From Rhodoferax sp. (GTDB taxonomy: Bacteria; Pseudomonadota; Gammaproteobacteria; Burkholderiales; Burkholderiaceae_C): a stretch of DNA of 64,000 nucleotides. Position numbers and translations under genes: made by a program. The notes under the pieces are model-generated. The model was not told the DNA's origin. It was given only the letters and a program-made list of their open reading frames with translations, and made no database searches. This document shows positions 1 through 8,097 of the stretch, in pieces. Within the stretch, counting starts at the first letter, position 1. Each line of letters begins with the position of its first letter. The DNA is taken from assembly GCF_018780565.1 (NCBI RefSeq), contig NZ_JADMJN010000016.1, forward strand, positions 1 to 64,000. The letters are read 5' to 3'.

Positions 1-47
1 TAAAACTTATCCACAACCCAAATGCAGGGGGTTAAACTGCAACGAGT

Positions 48-92
48 GGGGTCAGGTTTGAATGAAAAACCGGGGTCAAGATTGGATGAAAA
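48..92. repeat. Tandem imperfect 21-bp direct repeat
   Basis: Two copies of a 21-bp unit lie at 48-68 and 72-92 with a 24-bp period and 18 of 21 identical bases; both start GGGGTCA and end ATGAAAA. GGGGTCA-type repeats are often seen beside REP-associated (Y1) transposase genes in proteobacteria, so such a gene could lie left of the window. That link is inference from memory; only the repeat itself is seen. Confidence 0.5.
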
Positions 93-354
93 TCAACAGT
101 CCAGTTGCAATGATGGTGACTGAGCTCAAATATCCAAGACCGAACCCGAACTTCGCCATTTCCAGGACCCGGCCCGTTTTGGAAACGGTCGGATTTTCAG
201 ATTTCTTCATCGCGTCGATGTGTTCGTCAATGAACTCATTGACCGCGGCGCCCATGTTGTAAATGCCTTGAATAGCCTGAGCCATTTGACTCAGAAGCAT
301 TCCTGCTGGATGCAGTTTCCTGACATTCAAGAATGCCTTAACGCCGACTGACAT
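76..354 (-). CDS. Small hypothetical membrane protein
   Basis: This 92-residue ORF is not a family I recognise. The start at 354 is chosen because a GGGGG tract sits five bases upstream of that ATG; an in-frame ATG four codons earlier has no such site. The N-terminal two thirds is amphipathic helix-like (Met/Ala-rich, AVNEFIDEHID), and the last 25 residues form one clear hydrophobic segment ending LLIFIQS, so a C-terminal membrane anchor is likely. It is followed to the left only by the tandem repeat at 48-92. Function unknown; moderate confidence that it is a real gene. Confidence 0.5.
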   Translation of the reverse strand: MSVGVKAFLNVRKLHPAGMLLSQMAQAIQGIYNMGAAVNEFIDEHIDAMKKSENPTVSKTGRVLEMAKFGFGLGYLSSVTIIATGLLIFIQS

Positions 355-496
355 ATGTACCCCCATTTTGAAATGTTCTTTGCGGTTTACGCACCTGTTT
401 GCAAGATGATACTAGTGGGATTGGCTCCAAAGTGGAGCATTGAGCTTGACTTGGCTCAATGCTCCTATTTACAGCAAACCACTCGCAACCCGGCGC

Positions 497-667
497 TCAG
501 CTTTTTGAACCAAAAGTCTTCCTCCAAATCAGCACGGCCACAAGACCAGTGATGACGAGCAGCGCTAGCTTTATGCCTGCTGCCAATATCCCAACCCATA
601 CCGACAGTGCGCCTAGTTTTATGAAGGCGAATGACACTCCGAGACCAATGATTGCTAGCCAGAACAT
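497..667 (-). CDS. Very small two-helix membrane protein
   Basis: A 56-residue ORF starts MFWLAIIGLG and ends RKTFGSKS. It has an AGGAG ribosome binding site (675-679 on the plus strand as CTCCT) seven bases before the ATG. Almost the whole protein is hydrophobic, with two likely membrane helices separated by the KLGAL and AGIKL turns and a positive C-terminus. Small inner-membrane proteins of this pattern are common in betaproteobacteria and have no assigned role. It is separated from the next minus-strand gene by about 140 bases, so an operon is possible but unproven. Confidence 0.6.
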   Translation of the reverse strand: MFWLAIIGLGVSFAFIKLGALSVWVGILAAGIKLALLVITGLVAVLIWRKTFGSKS

Positions 668-724
668 GATTTCACTCCTATTGAGCAGTTTTAATGAACT
701 GCAGTATTCATCTGGTGAGTGACA

Positions 725-1250
725 GGTCGTGTCGTTTCAACATTTGAAAACTAATTTTTATCTGGAGAAAGCACTTGCAAAGGCTATGGTTTGCAGTCGG
801 ATGACCATATCAACTTGTACTTCTAGAAGCGCAACACGAGTTTCAAGGCCAGCCCGCGACGCGGGGGCAACAAAATTTGGGGCAAAGCGAGAAGCGCCAT
901 TAAGCATTCCATCGGTCACACCTGCAAGGAGCTGGCATACCGTGGAAGAGCGTTACGCCGCGCGAATTTCAATTGGAAACACCTGCAAAAAGGTATAAAC
1001 ATTGACGATTGCCTGACCAGTTTTCCTCGTTTGATGGAGCGTGTCAATGGGAGACCACGGTGTGCACTGACGCCGATGGTGGTCCCCGTAGCGATTCAGT
1101 GCTGGGTTTTTCAGGTTATGGGTGCGACTGTCTCAGCTTATGCCAGTTGGCTGAACTCTTTTAAGAGAGCGGCCGTTTCTCAACTTATGTGACTACCTAC
1201 ATTGTCGGGCGCTCTGTGACTGAAAAACTCAAGCACGGGTCCTTGCCCTA
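725..1250. other. Gene-poor stretch without a supported gene
   Basis: No convincing coding region was found. One plus-strand frame is open from about 828 to 1191 but has no upstream start or ribosome binding site, and its translation (Arg/Lys-rich start, then hydrophobic patches) matches no family I know. A second frame (729-998) has an ATG but atypical composition. It may be decayed gene material. Confidence 0.4.
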
Positions 1251-1255
1251 GAGTG

Positions 1256-1295
1256 AAAAAATGGAGTTCGATGGTGACATCAACTCCATTTTTTT
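1256..1295. terminator. Bidirectional rho-independent terminator
   Basis: AAAAATGGAGTT and AACTCCATTTTT flank an inner GATG/CATC pair, giving a near-perfect hairpin followed by seven T on the plus strand and preceded by five A, which read as T on the minus strand. It lies 24 bases after the LysR stop, so it most likely ends that transcript and also insulates from the left. Confidence 0.8.
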
Positions 1296-1318
1296 GCTTT
1301 TTGCTTTTTCTTGACCGT

Positions 1319-2221
1319 CTACCAAGTCATCCCCGGTTGGGCGAAGTGATGGGTTAAAAAATCAAGGAGCGCTCGAACCTTGGGCGAAACATGTTTGCGG
1401 GTTGGATAAACCGCATAAATGCCAAGCTCCAGTGATCGAAACTCAGGCATCAATTCAACCAAGGTTCCAGCGGCCAAATCGTCACCCACCAGGAAGCTAG
1501 GCTGCAAGATAATGCCCTGGCCGGCCAGGGCCGCCGCTCGGCAGGTGTCCCCGTTGTTGGTATGAATGCATGGATTGGTTTTGACACTCACGGCTTCAAG
1601 GAGAGGGCCCGTGAAGTGCCACTCGTCTTTGGTCGACCAGTAGCTGTAGGAAATCACGGCATGGTCAGCCAGTTCGCCGGGGTGCTTTGGCGTGCCGTGC
1701 AGCTTGAGATACTGCGGCGATGCGCACAGCACCATGCGTGTAGTCGCCAGCCTCTTGCTCACCAATGACGAATTTTCCAGGTTGGCGATGCGGATGGCCA
1801 CGTCATACCCCTCATCGACCAAATCGACCAGGCGATCCGCCAGCGTCACGTCCAGTTTGACCTTGGGATGTTGGGCCCGGAAAGCCCCCCACAGGGGTGC
1901 CAAATGCAGAACGCCAAAGGTAAACGGGGCATTGACTCTCAACAACCCGCTTGCGGCGCCACTACGGGAAGTGATTTCATCTTCAGCCTCTGCCAGTTCA
2001 GCCAGCAGTTCCTTGCTGCGGACATAAAAAATCTGCCCATCGTCGGTCAGTGAGAGCCGTCGGGTTGTGCGGTGCAGCAAGCGCACGCCCAGACGGGCTT
2101 CCATATCAACGATGTAGCGCGAGACCGCCGCCTTGGACATCGCCAGCGCATCGGCCGCTTTGACAAAACTGCCCGCCTCCACCACCGCATTGAAGGTTTG
2201 CATTTCAAGAAATCGATCCAT
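1319..2221 (-). CDS. LysR-family transcriptional regulator (CrgA-like)
   Basis: The 300-residue protein has the LysR layout: an N-terminal winged helix-turn-helix (residues about 1-60; FVKAADALAMSKAAVSRYI recognition region, then LGVRLLHRTTRRLSLT) and a two-lobed substrate-binding domain from about residue 90. The LLHRTTRRLSLT segment is typical of the CrgA-type subgroup. It is divergent from the NAD(P)-binding/DoxX/dioxygenase genes, separated by 152 bases, which suggests it controls them. The effector is unknown. The intergenic sequence around 2240-2290 is AT-rich and fits overlapping divergent promoters, but no specific LysR box can be fixed. Confidence 0.9.
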   Translation of the reverse strand: MDRFLEMQTFNAVVEAGSFVKAADALAMSKAAVSRYIVDMEARLGVRLLHRTTRRLSLTDDGQIFYVRSKELLAELAEAEDEITSRSGAASGLLRVNAPFTFGVLHLAPLWGAFRAQHPKVKLDVTLADRLVDLVDEGYDVAIRIANLENSSLVSKRLATTRMVLCASPQYLKLHGTPKHPGELADHAVISYSYWSTKDEWHFTGPLLEAVSVKTNPCIHTNNGDTCRAAALAGQGIILQPSFLVGDDLAAGTLVELMPEFRSLELGIYAVYPTRKHVSPKVRALLDFLTHHFAQPGMTW

Positions 2222-2373
2222 TGATCCTCCAGTTGAAACAATTAATCATATTTATCGATGTTTATCTTCTTTAAATAATTCAATAAAGTCTACCCCATGC
2301 ACTGCAAAACACACTCGGTCCAGCCAGTGCAGTGTCTGCAACAGACAAATTCAAGCAACCCAAAGGAGTCATC

Positions 2374-3006
2374 ATGAAAGTAACAGTTATCGGCGCTGGC
2401 AACATGGGCGCAGCCTTCGTCAAACAACTCACGCGTGCAGGCCACCAGGTCAGTGTGAGCGCACGCAATTTTGAAAAAGCGCAGGCGCTGGCGGCCGCCC
2501 ACACCGGTGCCACGGCCGTGGCTAGCGCCGATGCAGCCGCTCAAGCGGATGTGCTCATTCTGGCCACCGGCTATGCCGATGCCGTCCATGCGCTCAGAAG
2601 TATCGGAGACTTAAGTGGCAAGGTTGTCATCGACATCACCAACCCCCTGACGGCCGACTTCATGGGCTTGACCCTGGGTCACAGCAGCTCTGCTGCGGAA
2701 GAAATCGCCAAGGCCATCCCAGCGGCGGAAGTTGTCAAAGCATTCAATACCGTATTTGCCCAAGTGCTGGTCGACGGCGCTGATTTTGGCAACGGTCAAA
2801 CCGTTCCGGTTTTTGTCGCCAGTGACAGCGAGCGCGCCAAGCAGACGGCCAAGGCGCTGGCCGAAAGCATGGGCTTTGACACGGTGGATGCCGGTGGCCT
2901 GAAGAATGCTCGCTATCTGGAGCCGTTGGCTGGGCTCAATATTTACCTGGGCTACGGCGCAGGTCTGGGCACATCGATTGCGCCGACCTGGATCAGGCGC
3001 ACTTGA
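2374..3006 (+). CDS. NAD(P)-binding oxidoreductase, F420-reductase-like family
   Basis: The 210-residue protein opens with a Rossmann dinucleotide-binding motif (VIGAGNMG, residues 5-12) and continues in the style of the NADPH:F420 oxidoreductase-like (PF03807) family, with DITNPLT and VVKAFNTV conserved blocks and the family-typical C-terminus LEPLAGLNIYLGYGAGLGT. The ATG at 2374 follows an AAAGGAG ribosome binding site. In organisms without F420 these proteins are NAD(P)-dependent reductases of unknown substrate. It is the first gene of a likely operon with DoxX and the dioxygenase under the divergent LysR regulator. Confidence 0.85.
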   Translation: MKVTVIGAGNMGAAFVKQLTRAGHQVSVSARNFEKAQALAAAHTGATAVASADAAAQADVLILATGYADAVHALRSIGDLSGKVVIDITNPLTADFMGLTLGHSSSAAEEIAKAIPAAEVVKAFNTVFAQVLVDGADFGNGQTVPVFVASDSERAKQTAKALAESMGFDTVDAGGLKNARYLEPLAGLNIYLGYGAGLGTSIAPTWIRRT

Positions 3007-3095
3007 ACAAGGACCCGACATCTGCAAGCGCCTAAGGCTTGCAGAACAACCGTACATCTCCATCCATCAACCCATTTCATTTTCAGGAAACCATC

Positions 3096-3506
3096 ATGTC
3101 CAAGACCCTTCAAAATAGCCTCACCTTGGCTTCGCGCCTGTCGTTTGTGGCGCTCTTCCTTCCTGCGGGCATCAGTAAGCTCACCGGCTTTGCCGGCACC
3201 GTGGGCTACATCTCGTCAGTGGGCTTGCCGCTCGCCACCCTGGGTGCCGTTGTGGCGCTAACGGTTGAAATCCTGGGTAGCCTGGCACTGCTGGCGGGAT
3301 TCGGTACCCGGCTTGCGGCCCTGATTCTGGCGGCATTTACGCTGGTCGCCAGCTTCTTCTTTCACGCCTACTGGGCGGTGCCGGCTGACCAGGCATTTGT
3401 CACACAGCTGCTGTTCTTCAAGAACATTGCGGTGGTGGGCGGTTTGCTGGCACTGGCGGCCAACGGCGCGGGTGCCTGGAGCCTGGATGCGCGCAACGAA
3501 CGTTAA
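3096..3506 (+). CDS. DoxX family membrane protein
   Basis: The 136-residue protein has four predicted membrane helices and the DoxX pattern (FLPAGISKLTGFAGT near the first helix, then AALILAAFTLVASFFFH). The start at 3096 follows AGGAAA; the longer frame has no better site. DoxX proteins are linked to quinone or thiol redox reactions and oxidative stress, but the biochemical role of this subgroup is unsettled. Its position between an NAD(P)-binding protein and a LigB-type dioxygenase is a recurrent arrangement and suggests a small redox-detoxification operon. Confidence 0.88.
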   Translation: MSKTLQNSLTLASRLSFVALFLPAGISKLTGFAGTVGYISSVGLPLATLGAVVALTVEILGSLALLAGFGTRLAALILAAFTLVASFFFHAYWAVPADQAFVTQLLFFKNIAVVGGLLALAANGAGAWSLDARNER

Positions 3507-3537
3507 TTCAGACTAACAACAAACGACTGGAATCGCC

Positions 3538-4329
3538 ATGACCTCCACAGCCAAAACGCCCGTCCTTTTCATCTCGCATGGGGCACCCACCTTTGCCATT
3601 GAGCCCGGGCTGCTGGGCCCCCGGCTGCGCACCCTGGGCACGCAACTGCCTGAACTCAAGGCGGTGCTGGTGGTGTCACCTCACTGGCAGACAAAGGATG
3701 TGATGGTCATGCGCACCGCGCGGCCAGAGACCGTGCATGACTTTGGCGGATTTCCGTCCAGTCTGTATGCCTTGCAGTACCCGGTTGCAGGTGAGCCCGC
3801 GCTGGCTGACGAGGCGGTGCGGCTGCTGCAGGTGGCTGGCTTCGCTGCAGCCAGTGATGACCGTCGCGGCCTGGACCACGGTGCGTGGGTGCCACTGATG
3901 CACTTGCTGCCAAAGGCCAAAGTGCCGGTTTTTCAGGTCTCCATGCCTTTCAACTTGAGCACCGCGACGGCGGCCAAGTTGGGTCAGGCACTGGCACCGC
4001 TGCGCGACCAGGGTGTACTTATTGTGGCCTCCGGCAGCATGACGCATAACCTGTACGAGTACCGCCAATCGGGCGTCCAACCCGAAGCCTATGCCCAGGA
4101 ATTCACCGCCTGGGTGCAGACCGCTGTGCGCGCCAAGGGATTTCAATCATTGATCGACTACCGTGCTGAGGCGCCCCACGCCGAACGGGCGCATCCAAGC
4201 GAAGAACATTTTCTTCCCCTCCTGGTCGCCATGGGGGCACTCACCCAGGGGGATGAAGTGACCCTGCTGCAAGGCGGCATCACCAACGGCGTTTTGTCCA
4301 TGGAGTCCTACGCATGGGGGATTGCGTGA
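3538..4329 (+). CDS. Class III extradiol ring-cleavage dioxygenase (YgiD/LigB type)
   Basis: The 263-residue protein matches the LigB-type dioxygenase family that includes plant and E. coli 4,5-DOPA dioxygenase (YgiD). Family hallmarks seen are ISHGAPTFA near the N-terminus (metal-binding His), VVSPHW (second His), a DHGAWVPL block and GSMTHNL (catalytic-site His). The enzyme would use Fe(II) or Zn(II) and O2 on a catechol-like substrate; the native substrate is not known. It starts 31 bases after DoxX and ends the LysR-linked cluster. Confidence 0.9.
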   Translation: MTSTAKTPVLFISHGAPTFAIEPGLLGPRLRTLGTQLPELKAVLVVSPHWQTKDVMVMRTARPETVHDFGGFPSSLYALQYPVAGEPALADEAVRLLQVAGFAAASDDRRGLDHGAWVPLMHLLPKAKVPVFQVSMPFNLSTATAAKLGQALAPLRDQGVLIVASGSMTHNLYEYRQSGVQPEAYAQEFTAWVQTAVRAKGFQSLIDYRAEAPHAERAHPSEEHFLPLLVAMGALTQGDEVTLLQGGITNGVLSMESYAWGIA

Positions 4330-4522
4330 TGGCACTGACCTGGAGTTGAGGTTCCTGACGAAACAGCCGATGCCGATGCCCCCACCCAAGTGGTACCCTT
4401 GCGTGGATTGGGTGGCGGCGAGAAGCATCATTGCCGGATTTGGGTTCCTTTCTGAGCACAGCGCCCGGACAGTCAAACGGGCTTCTTGTCCTGGTTACAG
4501 GGCATCACTTCAGGGACTTGAT

Positions 4523-5083
4523 ATGCCAGATGCCATTCGTCAGAGTTACGCAGCCATTCGCAGGAATGCGTCACCAGCCACCTCCATGGTGCTCCTGCAC
4601 ATCGGCGACGATCGAACCTGTGTCGCAGCCGGCATGGGTATCGAGCCCGATCAGGTGCTGGTACTAGATATCGGATTTCGTCGGATTTCCAGCGAATTTT
4701 TCAAACACAATCCGCCAACCCCGATGGAGATCGAGAACGCCATCATGGTCGTTGAGGACGAAGTGACACGTGCCCAGGAAATGGCCTTGGAACGCGCGCC
4801 ACTTTATTCAACGGATGAAGTGGTTCACACCATGGCGAGGATCGCGGGCTGCGCGGATGCGTTGATGGACACCCTGACTATTGAACAGGTAGAGAGACTG
4901 TTCAACCAGCTTGCCGCCAGATCCGAAGGCAGGCCATCGTCACAAGTGGAAATACCGGATGACCCGACATTTGCTGCGGCCTTGTTGATCCTGCGGGAGT
5001 TCATGCATCACTTGCACTTTGATTACATCAAGTTCGAACGAAAGTCGCAACACGCTGACAGGTCGGCGCACGAAAAGCCCTGA
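4523..5083 (+). CDS. Conserved hypothetical protein
   Basis: I do not recognise a characterised family. The start at 4523 (MPDAIRQSYAAIRRN) is chosen because the ORF upstream of it has poor, proline-rich composition and AGGGA precedes this ATG; the protein is then 186 residues. Features seen are an N-terminal block with HIGDDRTCVAAG followed by VLVLDIGFRRIS, an acidic middle (ENAIMVVEDEVTRAQE) and a helical C-terminus with MHHLHFDY. The GDDRT/LDIG pattern recalls nucleotide-binding sugar-kinase/exopolyphosphatase folds only loosely. It stands alone between two unrelated units. Confidence 0.65.
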   Translation: MPDAIRQSYAAIRRNASPATSMVLLHIGDDRTCVAAGMGIEPDQVLVLDIGFRRISSEFFKHNPPTPMEIENAIMVVEDEVTRAQEMALERAPLYSTDEVVHTMARIAGCADALMDTLTIEQVERLFNQLAARSEGRPSSQVEIPDDPTFAAALLILREFMHHLHFDYIKFERKSQHADRSAHEKP

Positions 5084-5152
5084 TCGATTTGTTGAAAAAT
5101 CTTTTGAAAATCTTTTTCCGTCAATGCCGGGAGCCACAGGAAGAATGGGCCT

Positions 5153-5581
5153 TCAACCGCTGATGTAGTTCGTCAGCTGTGCGATGGTTTGCTCATGGTC
5201 GGCAATGATGTCATCCATGATGTCGCGCATGGATATCATGCCCAGCACCTTGGTGCCATCCACAACGGGCAAGTGGCGGATTTTCTTCTGGCTCATAAGA
5301 GTCATACAGGTACGGGTACCGGTTTTCGGCGTGACCGATATGACGTCACGGGTCATGATGTCCGCCACGGTCGTTTCTTTGGAGTTGCGCCCCTGCAGTG
5401 CAACCTTTCGGGTGTAATCACGCTCGGATACCACACCCACCAGCTTCCCTTTGTCCATGACGATCATGGCACCCACGCCATATTCGGCCAACAGCCGCAG
5501 GGCTTCAAAAACGGTGACCGTAGGCGCGACCTGATAGACCGTGGCGCTGCGCTTTTTGAAAAGTTCCAGAATGGGTTTCAT
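5153..5581 (-). CDS. CBS-domain protein
   Basis: The 142-residue protein consists of two tandem CBS domains (about residues 10-65 and 75-135), each ending in the typical VGVVSERDYTRKV / LGMISMRDIMDDI pattern. Stand-alone CBS pairs bind adenosine nucleotides and sense energy state. The start at 5581 has GGAG five bases upstream; a TTG-led extension is unlikely. It lies about 90 bases upstream (rightward in coordinates) of nothing co-directional within an operon distance except the dehydrogenase gene, from which it is separated by 91 bases. Confidence 0.9.
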   Translation of the reverse strand: MKPILELFKKRSATVYQVAPTVTVFEALRLLAEYGVGAMIVMDKGKLVGVVSERDYTRKVALQGRNSKETTVADIMTRDVISVTPKTGTRTCMTLMSQKKIRHLPVVDGTKVLGMISMRDIMDDIIADHEQTIAQLTNYISG

Positions 5582-5672
5582 GAAAGCTCCAGTCAATTAG
5601 TTGTCGCTGAATTTGCAGTGTAAACAAACTGCGACGCATTGCAATAGGTGGCAATCCCGCCCCGCAGGCACA

Positions 5673-7787
5673 TCACACAGCCGCCAGTTTGGGCGACGCC
5701 TTCTTGCGCAGCGTACTGGCCCGCCTGGCTGACGGAGCCACTTTGGCAGGCCGCACCTTTTTGGCACGCGCTGCGAGCGCCAGCTTGCGCACACGTTCGA
5801 TGTCAGCGTCAGAAAACACACCGTTCACGCCTGAAATGGCTGCGAGCTTCATGCCGTGCTTCAGGCCGAGGCGGTAGATTTCACGCACCTTCTCCCACTC
5901 GATGCCGCGGCCCACCGTGAAATTCTCGAACCGCCCTTCCAGGGCCAGCACAATGGTTTCAGCCAGGCAGGCGTAGGCTACGTTTTTGGGCAGGCCAATA
6001 TTTTTCATCTGCACATCGCCCGGCAACAAAATCTCGCCCGATTCAATCACCAGCACATCAGGCCGCTTGGCCACCTCTTGCGGCGGCAAGTCCAAGGGGC
6101 GCGCCACATCCGTGATGACACAGCCAGGCTTGACTTTCATGATGTCGAGCACTTTCTTGCCCGCTCCAGACGTGGCGGTCACGATCATGTCCATCTCGGC
6201 GATGTTCCGGTCAGCACGCGCAGACAGGAACAGTCTCGCATCGGGCATCTCTTTCAGGATGGATTCTTTGAGTGCCAGCAACTTGGCTGTCTCGGGCGAA
6301 ACCAGATACACCTCTTCAGCCGTGGTGGCCAACAAGCGGGCGCACACCGAGCCAATGGCACCGGTCGCGCCAACCACCATGGCCTTGAACTGGACCTTCT
6401 GCCCTTTCGGCGGCGGGGCCAGCAGGCGCATGCGCAGCACTGCATCATGCGCAGCCCACAAGGCGCCGGAAGCACTGTAGCTATTGCCGGTCGTGATGGG
6501 CAAAGGGGCACGTTTGGCAACCGTCAGGCCCGCATCACCCACCACCTTGGTGAACGCACCCAGCCCCATGATCTGAGCCCCCAGACGCTTCGCCACGTCG
6601 GCAGCGGCAAGCAAGCGGCGGTAGGTGAATTCGGGGCTGTGGGCCATGATTTCCCTGGGGGTCCCACCAACCGAGATCAGCCACCCTTCTGCTTCCACGC
6701 CAGTGGGCGACTTGATGCCACTCACCCTGGAATAAACAAAAGGGGGAGCATAAGCCAACACCTTCTCCAGCGAGTTCATGAATACGGGCGGCGACACCTG
6801 TGAAAGCAGCTCGATGGGCTTGACCTGTTTGAAATACTCTTGCGACAAGGGATGAATGACGAATGCAAAGCGATTGACGCGCTTGAAACCATTGGGGTAA
6901 AGGATGCGCGGCTCCAACTGCAAATCAGTGATGATTTCCAGGTAATCGTCCTCCAACAGATCCTGGGGAGCCTTGCCGGTTGCAGCAATGATCATGGCAT
7001 CCAGAATATTGGGGCCCATGACGTGCTCATGCATGCTCGGAGAGCCATCGATCACCAGGTTCACACCCTTGTCCCTGAAGCGCTGAAGCCGCTCATCGTT
7101 GACCGAGGAGGTAATGATGGTCTTGCCAGCCAATTCTTCCACGCCAAACTCGTCGAGTTCATGCACGGCAGCGACCACGACAGTTGCCTTCTGCATGGCT
7201 TTTCGCAATACAAACTGCGTCCACTCCTTGACCGGTCCGGATGACATCACACCCGGCAGTGCCCAGTCCGATACATAGTGTGCCCCGCTGGTATAGAGCT
7301 CCAGTGCATTCAACGAGGTCAAGAGCTTGGGTACACCAAGCTGCAGCAAGGGGTCCGCAAACTGGAGGTTCTGCGTGTACTCCATCATGCATTGGGCCAG
7401 CTTGTAGTTGGTCATGCCCGAGAAGAACAGCACCTTGGTGTTATTGAAGTAGTTGCCGAGTTTGACCTGCACGTGGCGCAAGGCCCATTCCTGCAATATG
7501 TCATTCAAACGGCCGCCCGTCGTCACCGGGATGCGCTTGACGACTGCGGTCATGCGGGCACTGTCTTTTTCAATATAGCGGCGCGACCCGACGTTGTAAC
7601 TGTCCTTCAGCACCCCCAGCCCCAGAACGTCGGCATTTTTCTCCCAGTGCTTGAGCAACTTCACCGCCCGTGCGGTGTTGCCATCGGCCCCCAGACGGCG
7701 CACATTGATCTGCTGACCCATGAAAGGGACTGCGAGTTCGAAGTCCTGATCACGGCTACCCAAACTGATGCTGACGACATTTTTCAT
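5673..7787 (-). CDS. Acyl-ACP-reductase-like / predicted amino-acid dehydrogenase
   Basis: The 704-residue protein contains a central NAD(P)-binding Rossmann domain (MVVGATGAIGSVCARLLA) of the type shared by cyanobacterial long-chain acyl-ACP reductase and the predicted amino-acid dehydrogenases (COG5322-like), followed by ITDVARPLDLPPQEV. The N-terminal 300 residues form a family-specific region without clear motif. The last 35 residues are a Lys/Ala/Arg-rich tail (KKVRPAKVAPSARRAS), probably disordered and possibly nucleic-acid or membrane-surface binding. Start at 7787 is preceded by GGGAA. Substrate unknown; the acyl-reductase link rests on fold similarity only. Confidence 0.7.
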   Translation of the reverse strand: MKNVVSISLGSRDQDFELAVPFMGQQINVRRLGADGNTARAVKLLKHWEKNADVLGLGVLKDSYNVGSRRYIEKDSARMTAVVKRIPVTTGGRLNDILQEWALRHVQVKLGNYFNNTKVLFFSGMTNYKLAQCMMEYTQNLQFADPLLQLGVPKLLTSLNALELYTSGAHYVSDWALPGVMSSGPVKEWTQFVLRKAMQKATVVVAAVHELDEFGVEELAGKTIITSSVNDERLQRFRDKGVNLVIDGSPSMHEHVMGPNILDAMIIAATGKAPQDLLEDDYLEIITDLQLEPRILYPNGFKRVNRFAFVIHPLSQEYFKQVKPIELLSQVSPPVFMNSLEKVLAYAPPFVYSRVSGIKSPTGVEAEGWLISVGGTPREIMAHSPEFTYRRLLAAADVAKRLGAQIMGLGAFTKVVGDAGLTVAKRAPLPITTGNSYSASGALWAAHDAVLRMRLLAPPPKGQKVQFKAMVVGATGAIGSVCARLLATTAEEVYLVSPETAKLLALKESILKEMPDARLFLSARADRNIAEMDMIVTATSGAGKKVLDIMKVKPGCVITDVARPLDLPPQEVAKRPDVLVIESGEILLPGDVQMKNIGLPKNVAYACLAETIVLALEGRFENFTVGRGIEWEKVREIYRLGLKHGMKLAAISGVNGVFSDADIERVRKLALAARAKKVRPAKVAPSARRASTLRKKASPKLAAV

Positions 7788-7835
7788 AGGATTCCCAAAC
7801 GGTGCCAATTCGATCTTTTTAGCGTAGAAGACCGG

Positions 7836-7904
7836 GAGGCAAATTGCTTCAAATCAAGTTTTCCCGTTTCCGGGCTGTCTGAGGAGGCAGAATGCCTCAA
7901 ATCA
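7836..7904. promoter_or_regulatory. Pair of 21-bp direct repeats in a divergent promoter region
   Basis: Copies at 7836-7856 and 7884-7904 share 18 of 21 bases, start GAGGCA and end TCAAATCA, with exactly 48 bp between copies. Each copy contains an inner inverted repeat (GAGGCA-GAA-TGCCTC in the second). They sit 49-117 bases upstream of the dehydrogenase start and about 200 bases before the diguanylate cyclase. The spacing, near 4.5 helical turns, and the dyad suggest operator sites for one regulator; the regulator is unknown. Confidence 0.5.
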
Positions 7905-8036
7905 CGCTACCACCAGGGATTCACTGCGGTGTCTCTTCGTGCGTGTAGAGTCCGCAGTGAAGCGGTCATGGCCGTCAGTGTCCGTTCAGCCAGAATGACA
8001 GGATTCATGACGGAGAACAGGATTGGTAGCCAAATA

Positions 8037-8088
8037 TGGCTATAGCCTCCGTAAAATCGGCAAATAAAGCTATGTAATTTATAGCAAG
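8037..8088. repeat. AT-rich ATAGCTAT-type palindromes before the cyclase gene
   Basis: GGCTATAGCC (8037-8046) is a perfect 10-bp palindrome, and GCTAT/ATAGC arms (8072-8088) flank a seven-base loop. Related sequences occur at 19747-19777 and inside the amidase gene near 41404, which suggests a dispersed short repeat of this genome. The second hairpin lies just upstream of the cyclase start and could affect its translation; this is inference. Confidence 0.4.
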
Positions 8089-8097
8089 GCAAGCAGA

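Noticed and set aside
8..16. TTATCCACA, a perfect DnaA-box match
   Set aside because: It is a single site, with no AT-rich unwinding region, dnaA/dnaN neighbour or further boxes, so it gives no support for an origin.
729..998. ORF of 89 codons on the plus strand
   Set aside because: It has no ribosome binding site, unusual composition and no family resemblance; it lies in a gene-poor stretch.
5673..7787. Naming the long dehydrogenase as a true acyl-ACP reductase
   Set aside because: Only the Rossmann domain resembles that enzyme; the N-terminal region is unlike it, so a specific product name is not justified.
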